Below, one piece after another: positions 37,712-48,745 of a stretch of 64,000 nucleotides of DNA. The notes beneath the pieces are model-generated. The model searched no databases and was not told where the DNA came from. It saw only the letters and a list, made by a program, of their open reading frames with translations. The translations under genes were made by a program, and so were the position numbers. The stretch is from Siphonodentalium dalli (lineage: Eukaryota; Mollusca; Scaphopoda; Gadilida; Siphonodentaliidae), in contig CP136067.1 in NCBI GenBank assembly GCA_032622095.1, forward strand, positions 195,266,052 through 195,330,051, in the 5' to 3' direction. Numbering within the stretch: position 1 is the first letter of the stretch; every line of letters starts with the position of its first letter.

Positions 37712-38384
37712 GACAATACAATCCTACAATCCCCTAATTTCTCCGTGACATATCTTATCCTACTGTTAATAATAGTAAGTTCACCTACCCATTTTCAACC
37801 ACTGCCTGCACTCCCTTTCTCTTTCCTATCCCTTCGCCTAAACTTTATTATTCGGACCACACAGAACCAAACCTGTCTGCTATACCCCAATGGTATCTAT
37901 TGGTAACATTTATTTCCTGAGGATAGGACTTAACAAAAGCCCCCAAGCTTGTTGCCCAATCCTCGTTTGAACACTTAAAAAAATTATATGTTGTGTATTT
38001 ATTGTTTGTAATGCTGTTCTGTATTCAAATAAAATATTGTTTAAAACAAATCTAGATTCTCGTAAATATTCTCGCAAATTACCCTGGATTCTCGTGAAAG
38101 TACCAGTATGTATGGATTCTCGCAAAATCAGATGAAATATATGGCCTGGTTACACTGAAAACCCACGATGGAAATATTCCATAATTATTCCCATTATTAG
38201 TATCCTAGCTTGTTGTATAGAGTGTAGGAATCCGCTCATTCTCATAGGTAGATTATCAAAAATGGTTGATAAACATTGGAGATATAGATTTGTTTTCACT
38301 TTTTCCATAAAATTTGGATGAATTGGACTTAGTCTATTTCTAGGGGATTAATACAGTCAATGTTAGCTGCAAATGAATAAGTAT
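37712..38384. other. Spacer, no gene seen
   Basis: AT-rich sequence between the nested MITE and the right subterminal repeats. It contains several GATTCTCG repeats (38050-38120). Confidence 0.4.
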
Positions 38385-38715
38385 GCAAAGAAACGTTTTA
38401 AGCGTTTCAGATGTCTCAAAAAACGCTAAGAGTCATTGCGATGTGAATTAAGCGTTTCAGGACATGAGCTGTGGATTTGAGAAATATATAAATCTTAGCG
38501 TTTATTCATTTAAAACGCTAAGGAATAATAAAAACGCTTAGAATCATCTAAGCTTAGCGTTGAAACGCTAACCCAAAATGGCATCTAAGCGTTTTTCTTA
38601 GCGATTATGTATAAAAACGTTAAGAATTGCTTATTCGTTTCAACGCTAAGCAATTCCAATAAACGCTAAGAAATCGCTTATGAAACGCTTATTAAGCGTT
38701 TTTGTTCTGTAAGGG
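38385..38715. repeat. Right terminus and subterminal repeats of the transposon
   Basis: About 13 AGCGTT/AACGCT cores in both orientations lie in 330 bp, including CTTAGCGTTGAAACGCTAA near 38555, before the terminal TTCTGTAAGGG. Together with the left end they give about 35 cores. Confidence 0.9.
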
Positions 38716-38878
38716 CTATGTTGTTGAAAAAGAGTTCTCATCAAATTTACAAAACAATACGTACCGGGGGGTAGCCCAAAATAATAAAATTCTTATAACA
38801 TTATTACAATTCTTATAACAGTGGGTCCGAAAACACCAAGAGATGAGGGCAAGAAGCACCAATGATTGTCTGAGACTC

Positions 38879-38879
<1 letters not shown>

Positions 38880-38918
<39 letters not shown>
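38880..38918. repeat. Poly-C tract, 39 bases
   Basis: Uninterrupted C run; the copy B counterpart is at 58320-58359 (40 bases). Flanks outside the run are nearly identical apart from a small indel. Confidence 0.9.
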
Positions 38919-39341
38919 ACACCCCCACAGCCCACTTGGCTTGAACGAACAAATGACGCAAATGGTTACTGAAAGAATGATGTGATATAGTAACAGTATG
39001 CAAGAATGACAATGATCTGACTAGGGTGTGATCTGAACATTATATCACCTGGCAGTAATAAAGAATGATAATTGAAAGGTATACATGAGTAGAAAATGAC
39101 AATAACTCACAAGCGCCCAACAACAGTGATTGCCTAATAATCGTGAAGGGTGGAGATAAGGATGGAAGTAACGATAGTCATGGCAATTGTACTCCATGAC
39201 TCAATGCCTATAATATTGGAAATATCATCAAATTAGATAATCAGACTGAAGCTGTTCTAGGGCACCTGAGAGAAGGTCATTTTTTATTTTTTTTGAAACG
39301 AGGACTGGAATAAAAATGCCATGTAACAAACATTTCCGAAA

Positions 39342-40719
39342 TCATGCGACGGGTTGAGGTGTAAACACTGGCATCCGTGGTGCTGCCTTCATGTACAACT
39401 CGTACTGTATGTTGTTCCAGGACAAATTTGGATTGAATTGACGGAACTGTCGATCATAATAGGACCAACTGTAACCAGCCCGAACCATCTTATGAATCCG
39501 CATTAGATAGCTCATGAGACTGGGAATGTGTGACGGGAATTTGGCCGAGTAAATAATCATGAAAATTACAAAAGCATCAGGCCATTGGTTGATGTCAGAA
39601 ATGACTTTGGTTTTGGTTGCACAAAAAATACCTGAGCCTGAGTACCAATATTGATTCCCATGTTTACTGGATCTAAAATATTAGCATTATGATCATGGTC
39701 TGGCAATAAAGAAGCCAGAGGAATAAATTCATTGGCCCAGATTTGAGCCCAGACTTTGGCAGCAACATGAGTGTCCAAAGGCGTAGCAAATGAAACAAAG
39801 TCAAGCTGAGGCATACATGTACCAGGCAGTGAAGATAATGAAGCGTCCTAAGGGTAGGGCGAGTCCGGAAGTCCCAAAACTGAAGGCGACTGCACACCAG
39901 AAACCGGAACGGAAGGTAACAGCACCGGGGGTGCAGTGACAGCTGACGGAACGTCCCAAGGGGCCAGATGGCCGGTGAAGGGCAATGAAGCATGCTGAAA
40001 GTCCGGGACCGCTACAGATGACAGAACGTCCCAAGGGGCGGATGGCCGGTGTATGAAGCTGAGGCATGCTGAATGTCTGACAATGAGGAGCAGGCTGCCG
40101 AAGACGGACCGAGAGGAGCGTAACCTGAAGATGAACAGGCAAGCTGAGAGTTGATATCAGAAGACACAGAGCTCTGAAGTGCATAAGTGCAGTGAACTCC
40201 TGAAGAGCCAGAATGTCCCAAGGACAGAACCGTGGAAGAGGGAGCTGTCAGAAAAGAACAGGTCCAAGCTGGAATGTGTAAACTTGAAGCTGGAGCCGGA
40301 AAGTAGTGAGGCAATGATACTCTGGATACAGGACAGTGAGGTGGATGAGTCCCAGGCCAAGCTGAGGTGATTCCCAAGCTAGGTAGTCAGCGGAGGCATG
40401 GCTGCATCCTGTGTAAATTAACGACGACTGATGAACAGAAGCTGATGGTTAAACAGGCCACAACTGATGTCCAAGACCCGGAGTTGATAATGTAGAACCA
40501 GGAGGAAGGCTGCCAGAACTGAGATGCATATGGATGAAAAGTCGGGTTAACTGATGAAGCTGCCATCACAACAGGAGCTGGTTGGCTAGGTGACGAGACA
40601 GCAGATGACGGAATGTGTAGAACAGGCGCAGCAGACGGATGTGGCAGAGGAGGACATCCACGACGAGGGTGCTGCGCAGGAGTCCTTGATGAAATAGCTG
40701 AAGAACGTTTCAGTGACAT
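39342..40719 (-). pseudogene. Retroelement gag-like relic, copy A
   Basis: Minus strand. A Ser/Pro-rich N-terminus from ATG at 40719 (motif SSRTPAQ) is followed by a Pro-rich linker broken into several frames. The C-terminal domain then reads PSLMSYLMRI..., WSYYDRQFRQFNP and YELYMKA. The YYDxxFR...W block is one I associate with gag proteins of tyrosine-recombinase (DIRS/Ngaro-type) retroelements. Compared with copy B, a 4-base loss near 39605 shifts the C-terminal frame. No reverse transcriptase or recombinase follows. Confidence 0.5.
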
Positions 40720-41148
40720 GCTGTGCAAGTTCTTACTGTAAACAAAACAACTAAATAGTACTATACAAGGAAACCGCACGCACCCACAGTGGCGAAGGAA
40801 GTCAAAATACTGCACCGTGTATGGTGGCCCCTAAGCCCCCAAAAGGAGATTAAAGGTTGGGACCACTACTATGAATCTTCATACTGAATACAAATATTTA
40901 ACACCATTAAGCGAGAATACTGGCGGAAGATTTAATGAGATTGAAGGCGTAAATCTTGTAACATAAAAATGCAATAGTTGGAAAACAAAAGCCGGCTAGA
41001 GGTAAAAAACCAAGTAAATTGGACTGGCAACACGGCATTATCAAACAAAGCCAATTAATTTCTCTGGTGGCTGAATCCGTCTTAGAACAAATAGTGTGAT
41101 AAGCAGAGCCTTGTGATAAATGAACTGCCACAGAAACCAACCATTTTT

Positions 41149-43098
41149 AGCTCAACTTTACTTTGTAAAGTTTGAGCTATTGCCATGGCTTTGTCGTCCG
41201 TCGTCCGTGTGTGCGTGTGTACGGGCGGCGTCAACAATAGAGGCTACAGGTCGTACCTTTGATCGGATCATTATGAAATTTGTCATAGCTGTTGACATCA
41301 ACATTTGTACCGGAATGATTCATTTTGGGGTCATACGGAAAAAAAAACATGGCCGCCAGTGGCCATCTTAGATTTCAAAATTCAATCCATTAGCACGGGC
41401 TACAGGCCGTACTGTTCATCTGATTGTGATGAAATTTGTCATGGATGTTAATATTGACATGTAGATGGGAACGAGTAATTTTGAGGTCATTCGGCCAAAA
41501 AACATGGCCGCCAGCAGCCATCTTCGATTTTACTCTTTGCATGACTAAATCCTTTAGCACGGGCTACAGGTCGTACCTTTAGTCAGATCGTCATAAAATT
41601 TGTCATGGATGTTAACAATGACATGTAGATGGGAACGAGTCATTTTTGGGTTATTCGGGCCAAAAAACATGGCCGTCAGCAGCCATCTTGGATTTTACTC
41701 TTTGTATGACTAAATCCTTTAGCACGGGCTACAGGTCGTACCTTTAGTCTGATAATCATGAAATTTATCATGGCTGTTGAAATTGGAATGTAGATGGGAA
41801 CGAGTCATTTTGGGGTCATTCGGACAAAAAACATGGCCGCCAGTGGCCATCTTTGTTTTCAAAATTCAATCCATTAGCACGGGCCACAGGTCGCACTGTT
41901 CGTCTGATCATCATGAAATTTGTCATGGATGTTAATATTGACATGTAGATGGGAACGAGTAATTATGGGGTCATTCGGCCCCAAAAACATGGCCGCCAGC
42001 AGCCATCTTGGATTTTACTCTTTGTATGACTAAATTCTTTAGCACGGGCTACAGGTCGTACCTTTAGTCTGATCATCATAAAATTTGTCATGGATGTTAA
42101 CAATGACATGTAGATTGGAACGAGTCATTTTGGAGTCAATCGGCCAAAAAACATGGCCGCCAGCAGCCGTCTTGGATTTTACTCTTTGCATGACTAAATC
42201 CTTTAGCACGGGCTACAGGTCCTACTTTTAGTCTGATCATCATAAAATTTGTCATGAATGTTAATAATCACATGTAGATGGGAACGAGTCATTTTGGGGT
42301 CATTCGGCCCAAAAAACATGGCCGTCAGCAGCCATCTTGGATTTTACTCTTTGTATGACTAAATCCTTTAGCACGGGCTACAGGTCGTACCTTTAGTCTG
42401 ATCATTATAAAATTTTTCATGGCTGTTGAAATTGGAATGTAAATGGGAACGAGTCATTTTGGGGTCATTCGGACAAAAAACATGGCCGCCAGCGGCCATC
42501 TTGGATTTCAAAATTTAATCCATTAGCACGGGCCACAGGTCGTACTATTCGTCTGATCATCATGAAATTTGTCCTGGATGTTAATGTTGATATGTAGATG
42601 GGAACGAGTAATTTTGGGGTCATTTGGCGAAAAAACGTGGCCGCCAGCAGCCATCTTGTATTTTACTCTTTGTATGACTAAATTCTTTAGCACGGGCTAC
42701 AGGTCGTACCTTTAGTCTGATCATCATAAAATTTGTCATGGATGTTAACAATGATATGTAGATTGGAACGAGTCATTTTGGGGTCAATCGGCCAAAAAAC
42801 ATGGCCGCCAGCAGCCATCTTGGATTTTACTCTTTGTATGACTAAATTCTTTAGCATGGGCTACAGGTCGTACCTTTAGTCTGATCGTCATAAATTTTTT
42901 TATTGATGTTAACGATGACATGTAGATGGGAACGACTCATTTTGGGGTCATTCGGCCGAAAACATGGCCGCCAGCAGCCATCTTGGATTTTACTTTTCTC
43001 TTCATGTCTATAAACTAGTATTAGACATTCAACTTTCCACATTCCTAATCGCTCCATTGACTGTAATATATTAAATTATTCCCTTTCTAAGTTGAGCT
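41149..43098. mobile_element. Element with inverted ends and about 11 internal 160-bp tandem units
   Basis: AGCTCAACTTTACTTTGTAA at the left and CTAAGTTGAGCT at the right are inverted ends. Between them are units of about 150-168 bp with the landmarks TTTAGCACGGGCTACAGGTC, GTCTGATCATCATAAAATTT, GGGAACGAGTCATTTTGGGG and ACATGGCCGCCAGCAGCCAT. ORFs across it are fragments of the repeat. Copy B has about 16 units (60870-63601). Confidence 0.8.
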
Positions 43099-43257
43099 AC
43101 AGTGTCATTGACACTTTCATTATGTATTGGTATCAGAATATACATGTACATGAAAAAGAATGACGCTTACGAAGTGTACCATAATGACATATGTGTACCC
43201 AAAAGTAGCTCGAATTGTTTGAAACAATATGGCACACACAAAGAAGCCTGTAAAAGC

Positions 43258-43406
43258 CAAGCCTTGAAATAGTGTGTCTGTCATTTGCAGAATGAGGTCC
43301 CCAGAGGGTGAATTTAGTTAGGCTATCCCGCATAGTGGACTAGCATCACCAAATTCACCCTCTGGGAACCTCATTCTGCAAATGACAGACACTATTTCAA
43401 GGCTTG
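43258..43406. mobile_element. hAT-type palindromic MITE
   Basis: A 149-bp near-perfect palindrome starting CAAGCCTTGAAATAGTGTG, with an exact 8-bp duplication GTAAAAGC (43250-43257 and 43407-43414). The same insertion is in copy B (63761), so it predates the duplication. Confidence 0.9.
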
Positions 43407-43414
43407 GTAAAAGC

Positions 43415-44889
43415 TCCAATTAGTAATGACCGATAATTAATTCAAACCATACGAGGAGATCGATAAAATTGTAATGAGCTGCAACCGTTATGATTGACCG
43501 ATCCTTATGCCGAACAAATGGGGGACAAGAAGGAATGCCAGGAGGTTTACGGCATCATGACAACTGTCAAGCAATATCTCATGCTTTACTCTCGTTCTTT
43601 TATTTATTTATTTATTTAAAAAAAATATTTATTTATTTTCATAAAAGAGAATATCAGTGCAAATTAAAGAGTGTCCCGAAACAATATATATGATTGGCTG
43701 GACTTACAAAATGTAACGACATATGTGATTGTCGATAAATTGTCCGAATCCCAAAATTGTAATGAGTGGACAACCGGTATGGAATGAATAAACCGTTAAC
43801 AAAACACCGATGTGTGGTATTGGTCAAATGAATGTTAACGGCTTGCCAATAACATGGAGTAAACAATAAAATAAACAATAATGAATCATTGAAAAAAGGC
43901 TTCAAAATAAAAGAATTTACAACAATATGGAATCATCAGTCAAGCTTCAGAGCTCTTCCCAACTCTGCACTGGAAACGATCAAAGACTTCCTTTAGGCTA
44001 ATAATGAGCAGCAATTAATAAACAAGGAATGTGAATAACCAATTATAAAATATTATAAAGATTCAATGACTGAAATTGGTAAATTTGTAACGACATAATT
44101 GGTGATTTGACCATTGTTCTGAAAACAACCAGAACAAAAGCGAAAAGGAAGTCTGAAGACCCGGCTAATGCTCTGACAATTAAGTAGAAAAATTGAGCTA
44201 CTTATGACTCATGAAAATGATGAAGAAATTGGGTGACCATTCTGCACCTGTCGCCAAGCTTGCTTTGTAGAGGGCACAACGAAAACATAAATCCAGATTC
44301 CAGTTTAATTTCAGTTAAACTTCCCTCCGAGGAACTACCATGGGAGGGGAAATCCAAGCCAGGGATGCGATACCATACGAGATAGCATCACTGATACTGT
44401 ATATGTATAAAACAGAACTTTTTGAACAGAAACCCACCACCTGCTCTGCCACCTCTGAAGGCGGGGGGGGGGGGGGGGGGGGCTCAACACAGGTCATTAC
44501 TGCCAATTTGTAAAATCTCAACATGAGATAAAAATTCTCTGAGCCTGTGTTGGAGGGATAAAAGATCCCAAACATGTGCCCCACACAGGCCTGGAAATCT
44601 CAAGGCGGGCTTATAATTACTGTGGGTGATTTTGACATTCACAACTCTGTAGACACTTTGTTTAAAATTAATTCTGATGGAGTTATACATGTACAACATC
44701 AAAAATAGTAAACGGCAATAGTAACTCAGATAAAATAAATCATAACTTTAAAAGTTGAGGAGGGCTATAGCCCTCCTGGGCATATCTAGGAGGGCTATTA
44801 ATAGCCCTCCTGGATTTTCTAGATCGCCAGCCCTGCCCACACCGGTGGAAAAGCTGTACATTTACAGGGACCCTGGCATAGGAACTCAC
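43415..44889. other. Unique spacer, no gene seen
   Basis: It contains a 20-base G run (44463-44482). It also holds two perfect palindromes, AGGAGGGCTATAGCCCTCCT (44758-44777) and a 24-bp version with ATTAAT at its centre (44788-44811). ORFs here have no recognisable motif. Confidence 0.5.
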
Positions 44890-45029
44890 CTGTAGCTCCT
44901 CAGAGAAGTTGTGGCTGCCGAAAAACCTGGTACGGTCCGCAACCCCAAAAGCAGTGCTGACTCCTCGGACAAAACTATGTCAAACGGCCGCAACTCGAAT
45001 TTCGGTGGCTGGAATTCGGAAAGCCATAG
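44890..45029 (-). CDS. Candidate internal exon, unidentified
   Basis: A 140-bp minus-strand block lies between an acceptor (TTAATTTTGAACAG) and a strong donor (CTACAG|GTGAGT). One frame is open throughout (contains FELRPFDIVLSEE). It is richer in G+C than its flanks. No partner exon or family was recognised, and a non-coding 5' exon is an alternative. Confidence 0.22.
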
Positions 45030-45281
45030 CTGTTCAAAATTAACAATAAAAATGAATAATGGGCTCCCGAATTATAGATCAAATGACCAGAAAAATCGAG
45101 CTCAACGACAGGCACCTACCTTCACCAAAACAATAAAAATTTTGAAATGTGCGACGCACCTCAAGAGAAATATTTCTGAGAATGAATCATTCACAAGTCA
45201 TTTGTTGTCTTTGTGCGCGATCAAAAATATAGTTCCTACTGAATTCCCTTGAGCTCTTGTGTAAAAACCGAGAACAATTAA

Positions 45282-45440
45282 CTCTTTCAGTGCCAAGTCC
45301 GATTTTTGTATCAACCCATATTTCCTTGATCATTTTAAGAGCTCTTTCCATCAATATATCACATTATTATAATCAATAAATTTGAAAAATGATCAAGGAA
45401 ATATGGGTGGATACAAAAATCGGACTTGGCACTGAAAGGG
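45282..45440. mobile_element. piggyBac-like MITE, TTTCAGTGCCAAG family
   Basis: 159 bp, TTAA at 45278-45281 and 45441-45444. The arms CTTTCAGTGCCAAGTCCGAT and complement extend to ACCCATATTTCCTTGATCAT, so it is mostly palindromic. Sister copy at 48528-48692; the outer element at 52614 has related ends. Confidence 0.85.
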
Positions 45441-45444
45441 TTAA

Positions 45445-45819
45445 GAGCAGGGTATCTAAATTAAAAACATCGCGATTTAAATTATCAAGTAGATTTGATA
45501 TTAATTTTGGATAGGAGAAAAGCGCTAAATGTATTGCACAACAATGAGAAATACTGACCGCGCATTTAGCGCACTCCGGTTGTGCAACGGCTTACATATC
45601 GCCGATTCTCGTGCGACTTTAACAGAGTCTTGGAAAGCTGCACAGGATTTGAAAATGTTAAAAGTAGCGATGTTGCTGCGGATATAAAACCCTTGGATCT
45701 CGTAGATCCAATAATAATTAAAAATATATTTGTAGACAATAAAATGGTGATGTCGGATAATTTTGTCACCTAATATATTCAGTAACATCAGGTAATATCG
45801 GTGAATTTGAAGAGTACAT
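45445..45819. other. Spacer, no gene seen
   Basis: AT-rich. Overlapping short ORFs on both strands (45525-45788) have no motif that favours either strand. Confidence 0.4.
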
Positions 45820-45831
45820 ACTAATAGTAAT

Positions 45832-46327
45832 ATGTATGTAGTAGGTACGGCACAGCGGCAATGTTATATATTTTTTGCCTCCGAAACATGGCGAGCATTG
45901 CTCTTAGAACATGCTTGGGACTATACAACACACCAGGTGCCTATTTTTAGAAGCAAATTTGATTTTTGAGACAATGCAAATTTTTTGAGATTGGGTGGGA
46001 TAGGTGCCTGGTGTGTTGTATAGTCCCAAGCATGTTCTAAGAGCAATGCTCGCCATGTTTTGGAGGCAAAAAAATATATAACATTGCCGCTGTGCCGTAC
46101 CTCCTACATACATATATATATAGAGACCTTATAATGTGAATATAGTGTCCTAAGTGCGACGTCGGAATACAGCGGCCATTCGAGCTTCCTTTTTTGTGGT
46201 TGCTTCGGTGGCCGTGTGGTATTGACGTCGGACTTTGAGTCGCAAGGCGCGCTCGCCGTCGGGCCGGGGTTCGTATCCCACCCAATCTAAAAAAAATTGC
46301 ATTGTCTCAAAAATCAAATTTGCTTCT
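45832..46327 (+). mobile_element. SINE fused to a long foldback, 12-bp target duplication
   Basis: ACTAATAGTAAT flanks the 496-bp insert exactly (45820-45831 and 46328-46339). The 3' part is a tRNA-like SINE with an A-box-like TGGCCGTGTGG (46209-46219) and a B box GGTTCGTATCCC (46268-46279), then a tail ending ATCAAATTTGCTTCT. The 5' part is a palindrome with arms of about 110-120 bp (containing GGTGCCTGGTGTGTTGTATA). Its loop carries the same SINE tail in reverse orientation (about 45950-45998). Confidence 0.7.
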
Positions 46328-46710
46328 ACTAATAGTAATGTTTGAGGTCCACTCGATTCGTGTTCTGTTCTGTATACAAAACATGGAATACCACCAGAAT
46401 GGAAATGGAACTTGGGTTACGCAGCGACAGTATGTGCTTAGTTAATTTAGAGTTACTTCCCATTGAGGGCATGCCACCAAATATCATCAAATTTGTTGGT
46501 AATCAAGCCAAATGGCACTGACAGGAGTGATTTGCATTTGCTTTGTTTTTACTAGTCTCGCGTTTAGCCTTGTAGTTGGGTCAAACTGCACGTCATTTCT
46601 TCACTTTGTGAGCCAGAATTTTTGTTCACTAGTTTCAGATAACCAGAGCGAGTTAACAAATAATTTGGGTTTGGAAAAATAATGATCTTGTGATTTGGTT
46701 GGTGATCGTG

Positions 46711-47482
46711 CTATGAAATTCCCCATTTGTATTTACGACTTACAGCTGGTGGGCCTATCTTAACTTTGTTCATATTGTCCAGACTGTGCACAACAAAAGA
46801 TTCCTCAAACATTCTACTCAACTTCAAACAGTACTTCACTCTCGCGTTATTATAATTCTCATCTATGTGCTGGTCTGAAAGGTCATTTTTCTTTGGATAA
46901 ACCTTGGCTTCAACTTCCGCCGTATAATTATTACTGGCCCTATACCTCTTATTAGGTGCGACTAATAAGTGATGGAGAGAGCAACCAGATTCCTTCAACC
47001 CATCAATCACATTGAAAGCATGATCCAACATTTGTTGTAATGTTACCCCACAACTTAGAGCAACTGTTGACCTGCGCCTCAAGTCAGCTTCATAACTATT
47101 TTGCTCTATGAAATATATAACATCTGGAAGTTGAGGGAACATTGACAGAATTGTAGGCCTACCTGCTGCATGTATCTCCTTCAAGTAGCTAGCATGTGCT
47201 GCGATGGAATGAACCCGGACATGCTGGAGGCAGGACCAGCGGTAGCTGCCACTGAACTTACATCGCTGCCCTGCTCTGCTGTGGAGGCCGCGACCAATAA
47301 GGAGGAGGCATGACCACCAACCAACTCCATGTTGATGGAGGAAGCAGGAGAAGGTTCCACTGCAGATGGAAAAGAGGGGGTTGCCTTCCTTTGTGTCACT
47401 ATAGAAGCGACCCTAGTCCAAAAGGAGGGCAATCAGCTTGAGCAAATTTTACAAGTTGTATCTACATCACACCGGCGCAAAT
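46711..47482 (-). pseudogene. Relic of an unidentified transposase-like gene
   Basis: Minus strand. The first part starts MRNLRRCDVDTTCKICSS at about 47482, hits an in-frame TGA, and continues as an Ala/Ser-rich stretch to 47181. After a frameshift near 47190 a long open part reads YLKEIHAAGRP, FPQLPDVIYFIEQ, SCGVTLQQMLDHAF, GCSLHHLLVAPNKR and ends MNKVKIGPPAVS near 46711. I associate this block order with a family of uncharacterised, transposase-like proteins in cnidarian and mollusc genomes. A possible GT donor (CCAGCT|GTAAGT) lies near 46742. With a stop and a frameshift it is not functional as it stands. Confidence 0.4.
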
Positions 47483-47499
47483 TACGCATGGTGCATGCT

Positions 47500-48523
47500 C
47501 GTCAAAGCTAGGTTTTTCGAACCCAGAAAGAATACAATTACGAGACATTCTAGTTAAATTGTAGCGTAATTATGTTTCAGTTATGTTATGAAATTGTAAT
47601 AAGAGCAATGGCAAATGCTATACCTCAGTTCTTTTTATGTAAATGATGATCACGTGGACCGGAAGCCGATGGGGGAAATAACTCGGCATTGCTGGTGCAC
47701 GAATAAATAAATGTGCCTTACATGTATATGTAGCGGGGTCTATATATGGTGCAGTTACACGTTATATACATGTATATATGCCGCCTGCCAAAATGCTGCT
47801 TCAGGGAGCAAATTACTTTTGAAATTTTGATTAGCAAATAACCTCACATTGACATGATTAGATAGCATTGTTCAAAAATCATAAATAATTCATACCAAAT
47901 TGCATAGCTATTATCCAAATTTTGGGTAGCATATTGCGATGCGATACCAATTCATTTGCTCCCTGTGCTGCTTACATGTAATTGAAATGAGAATTTTATC
48001 AAAGATGTATACGCAGGCGTCCATAAAACCTCAAGCAGTGACAACAAACAAAGAATTACCCTAGGCTTTTCTCATTGAAATCAACTGTGACATATGTACC
48101 GGTGTATACAAGTTGGCTGAACTACGTGTCGATTTAAATTACAATTGAAAAAAGCCTATGTTTTATATAGCGATAAAGTTACATGTACAATATGTACATG
48201 TATTGTGAAATATTGCGGTTTGTTTCCAAGTCATTCGAAGTGAATTAATGTGAAATAAGATATAAAAGTCTAAAACAACCATCAACAACAAGTACATGTA
48301 TCTTTAAAATAGATCGACTTCATGCTAATGTTCATTAAAAATATTTCCACTAACGAGATATCGCGTATCAAAGCTGTTGGTGCATGCGCAAATATTACTG
48401 TTATCGATCAATAGTTAGTTAGTCCAATTAGATACCAAGGTTTATTTAAAACTTGGCATTAAAGATTAAATAGTTATGATAAATTTAAACACTGCATGTG
48501 TTTGGAACACCTTAAATACATCC
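47500..48523. other. Spacer, no gene seen
   Basis: AT-rich with TACATGTA runs; no supported coding region. Confidence 0.5.
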
Positions 48524-48527
48524 TTAA

Positions 48528-48692
48528 CCCTTTCAGTGCCAAGTCCGATTTTTGTTTGAACCCATATTTCCTTGATCATTTTTCAAATTTATTGATTATA
48601 ATAATGTGATACATTGATGGAAAGAGCTCTATCAATGTAATCAATCAAGGAAATATGGGTTGAAACAAAAATCAGACTTGGCACTGAAAGGG
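48528..48692. mobile_element. piggyBac-like MITE, TTTCAGTGCCAAG family, second copy
   Basis: 165 bp, TTAA at 48524-48527 and 48693-48696, with the same palindromic design as 45282-45440. The middle third differs in orientation between the two copies. Confidence 0.85.
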
Positions 48693-48745
48693 TTAAAGAG
48701 GGACTGTACACTAAATCCAGCCATTTATAGGGGCATCTAATATTA

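Larger units (their letters stand above)
17148..38715. mobile_element. 21.6-kb CACTA/EnSpm-like transposon
   Basis: Copy B reads straight through this position (GACTACCTATGTTG at 58146-58159). Copy A reads GACTACCT, then CCCTTACC..., and 21.6 kb later ...GTAAGGG, then CTATGTTG. The element therefore has 7-bp perfect ends CCCTTAC/GTAAGGG and a 2-bp CT duplication (17146-17147, 38716-38717). AGCGTT-rich subterminal regions sit at both ends. Inside are an intact TNP2-like transposase (31059-34550, +) and an intact BEN-domain gene (18885-26185, -), divergent across a 4.9-kb region. Short target duplications and subterminal repeats are known for CACTA elements. This size and the BEN partner are unusual as far as I know. 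Several MITEs are nested in it. Confidence 0.88.
38716..43414 (+). repeat. Segmental duplication copy A, right part
   Basis: This continues copy A after the transposon and parallels 58153-64000 closely, base for base over long stretches (for example 39113-39240). It contains the poly-C tract, the gag-like relic and the roughly 160-bp array. It lacks the 253-bp MITE of copy B (empty site 40288-40295). Confidence 0.9.

Noticed and set aside
17148-38715. Polinton/Maverick or Helitron identity for the giant element
   Set aside because: No DNA polymerase B, retroviral-type integrase, packaging ATPase, Rep or helicase frame was seen. The transposase motifs and subterminal repeats point to the CMC group.
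42851-43057. ORFs in the 160-bp arrays (also 62225-62595 and 63354-63560)
   Set aside because: They translate the tandem unit and start or stop with unit variation; no independent support.
44911-45252. 113-codon + strand ORF
   Set aside because: No motif and no splice context. The minus-strand splice sites over the same DNA are stronger, and even those are weak evidence.
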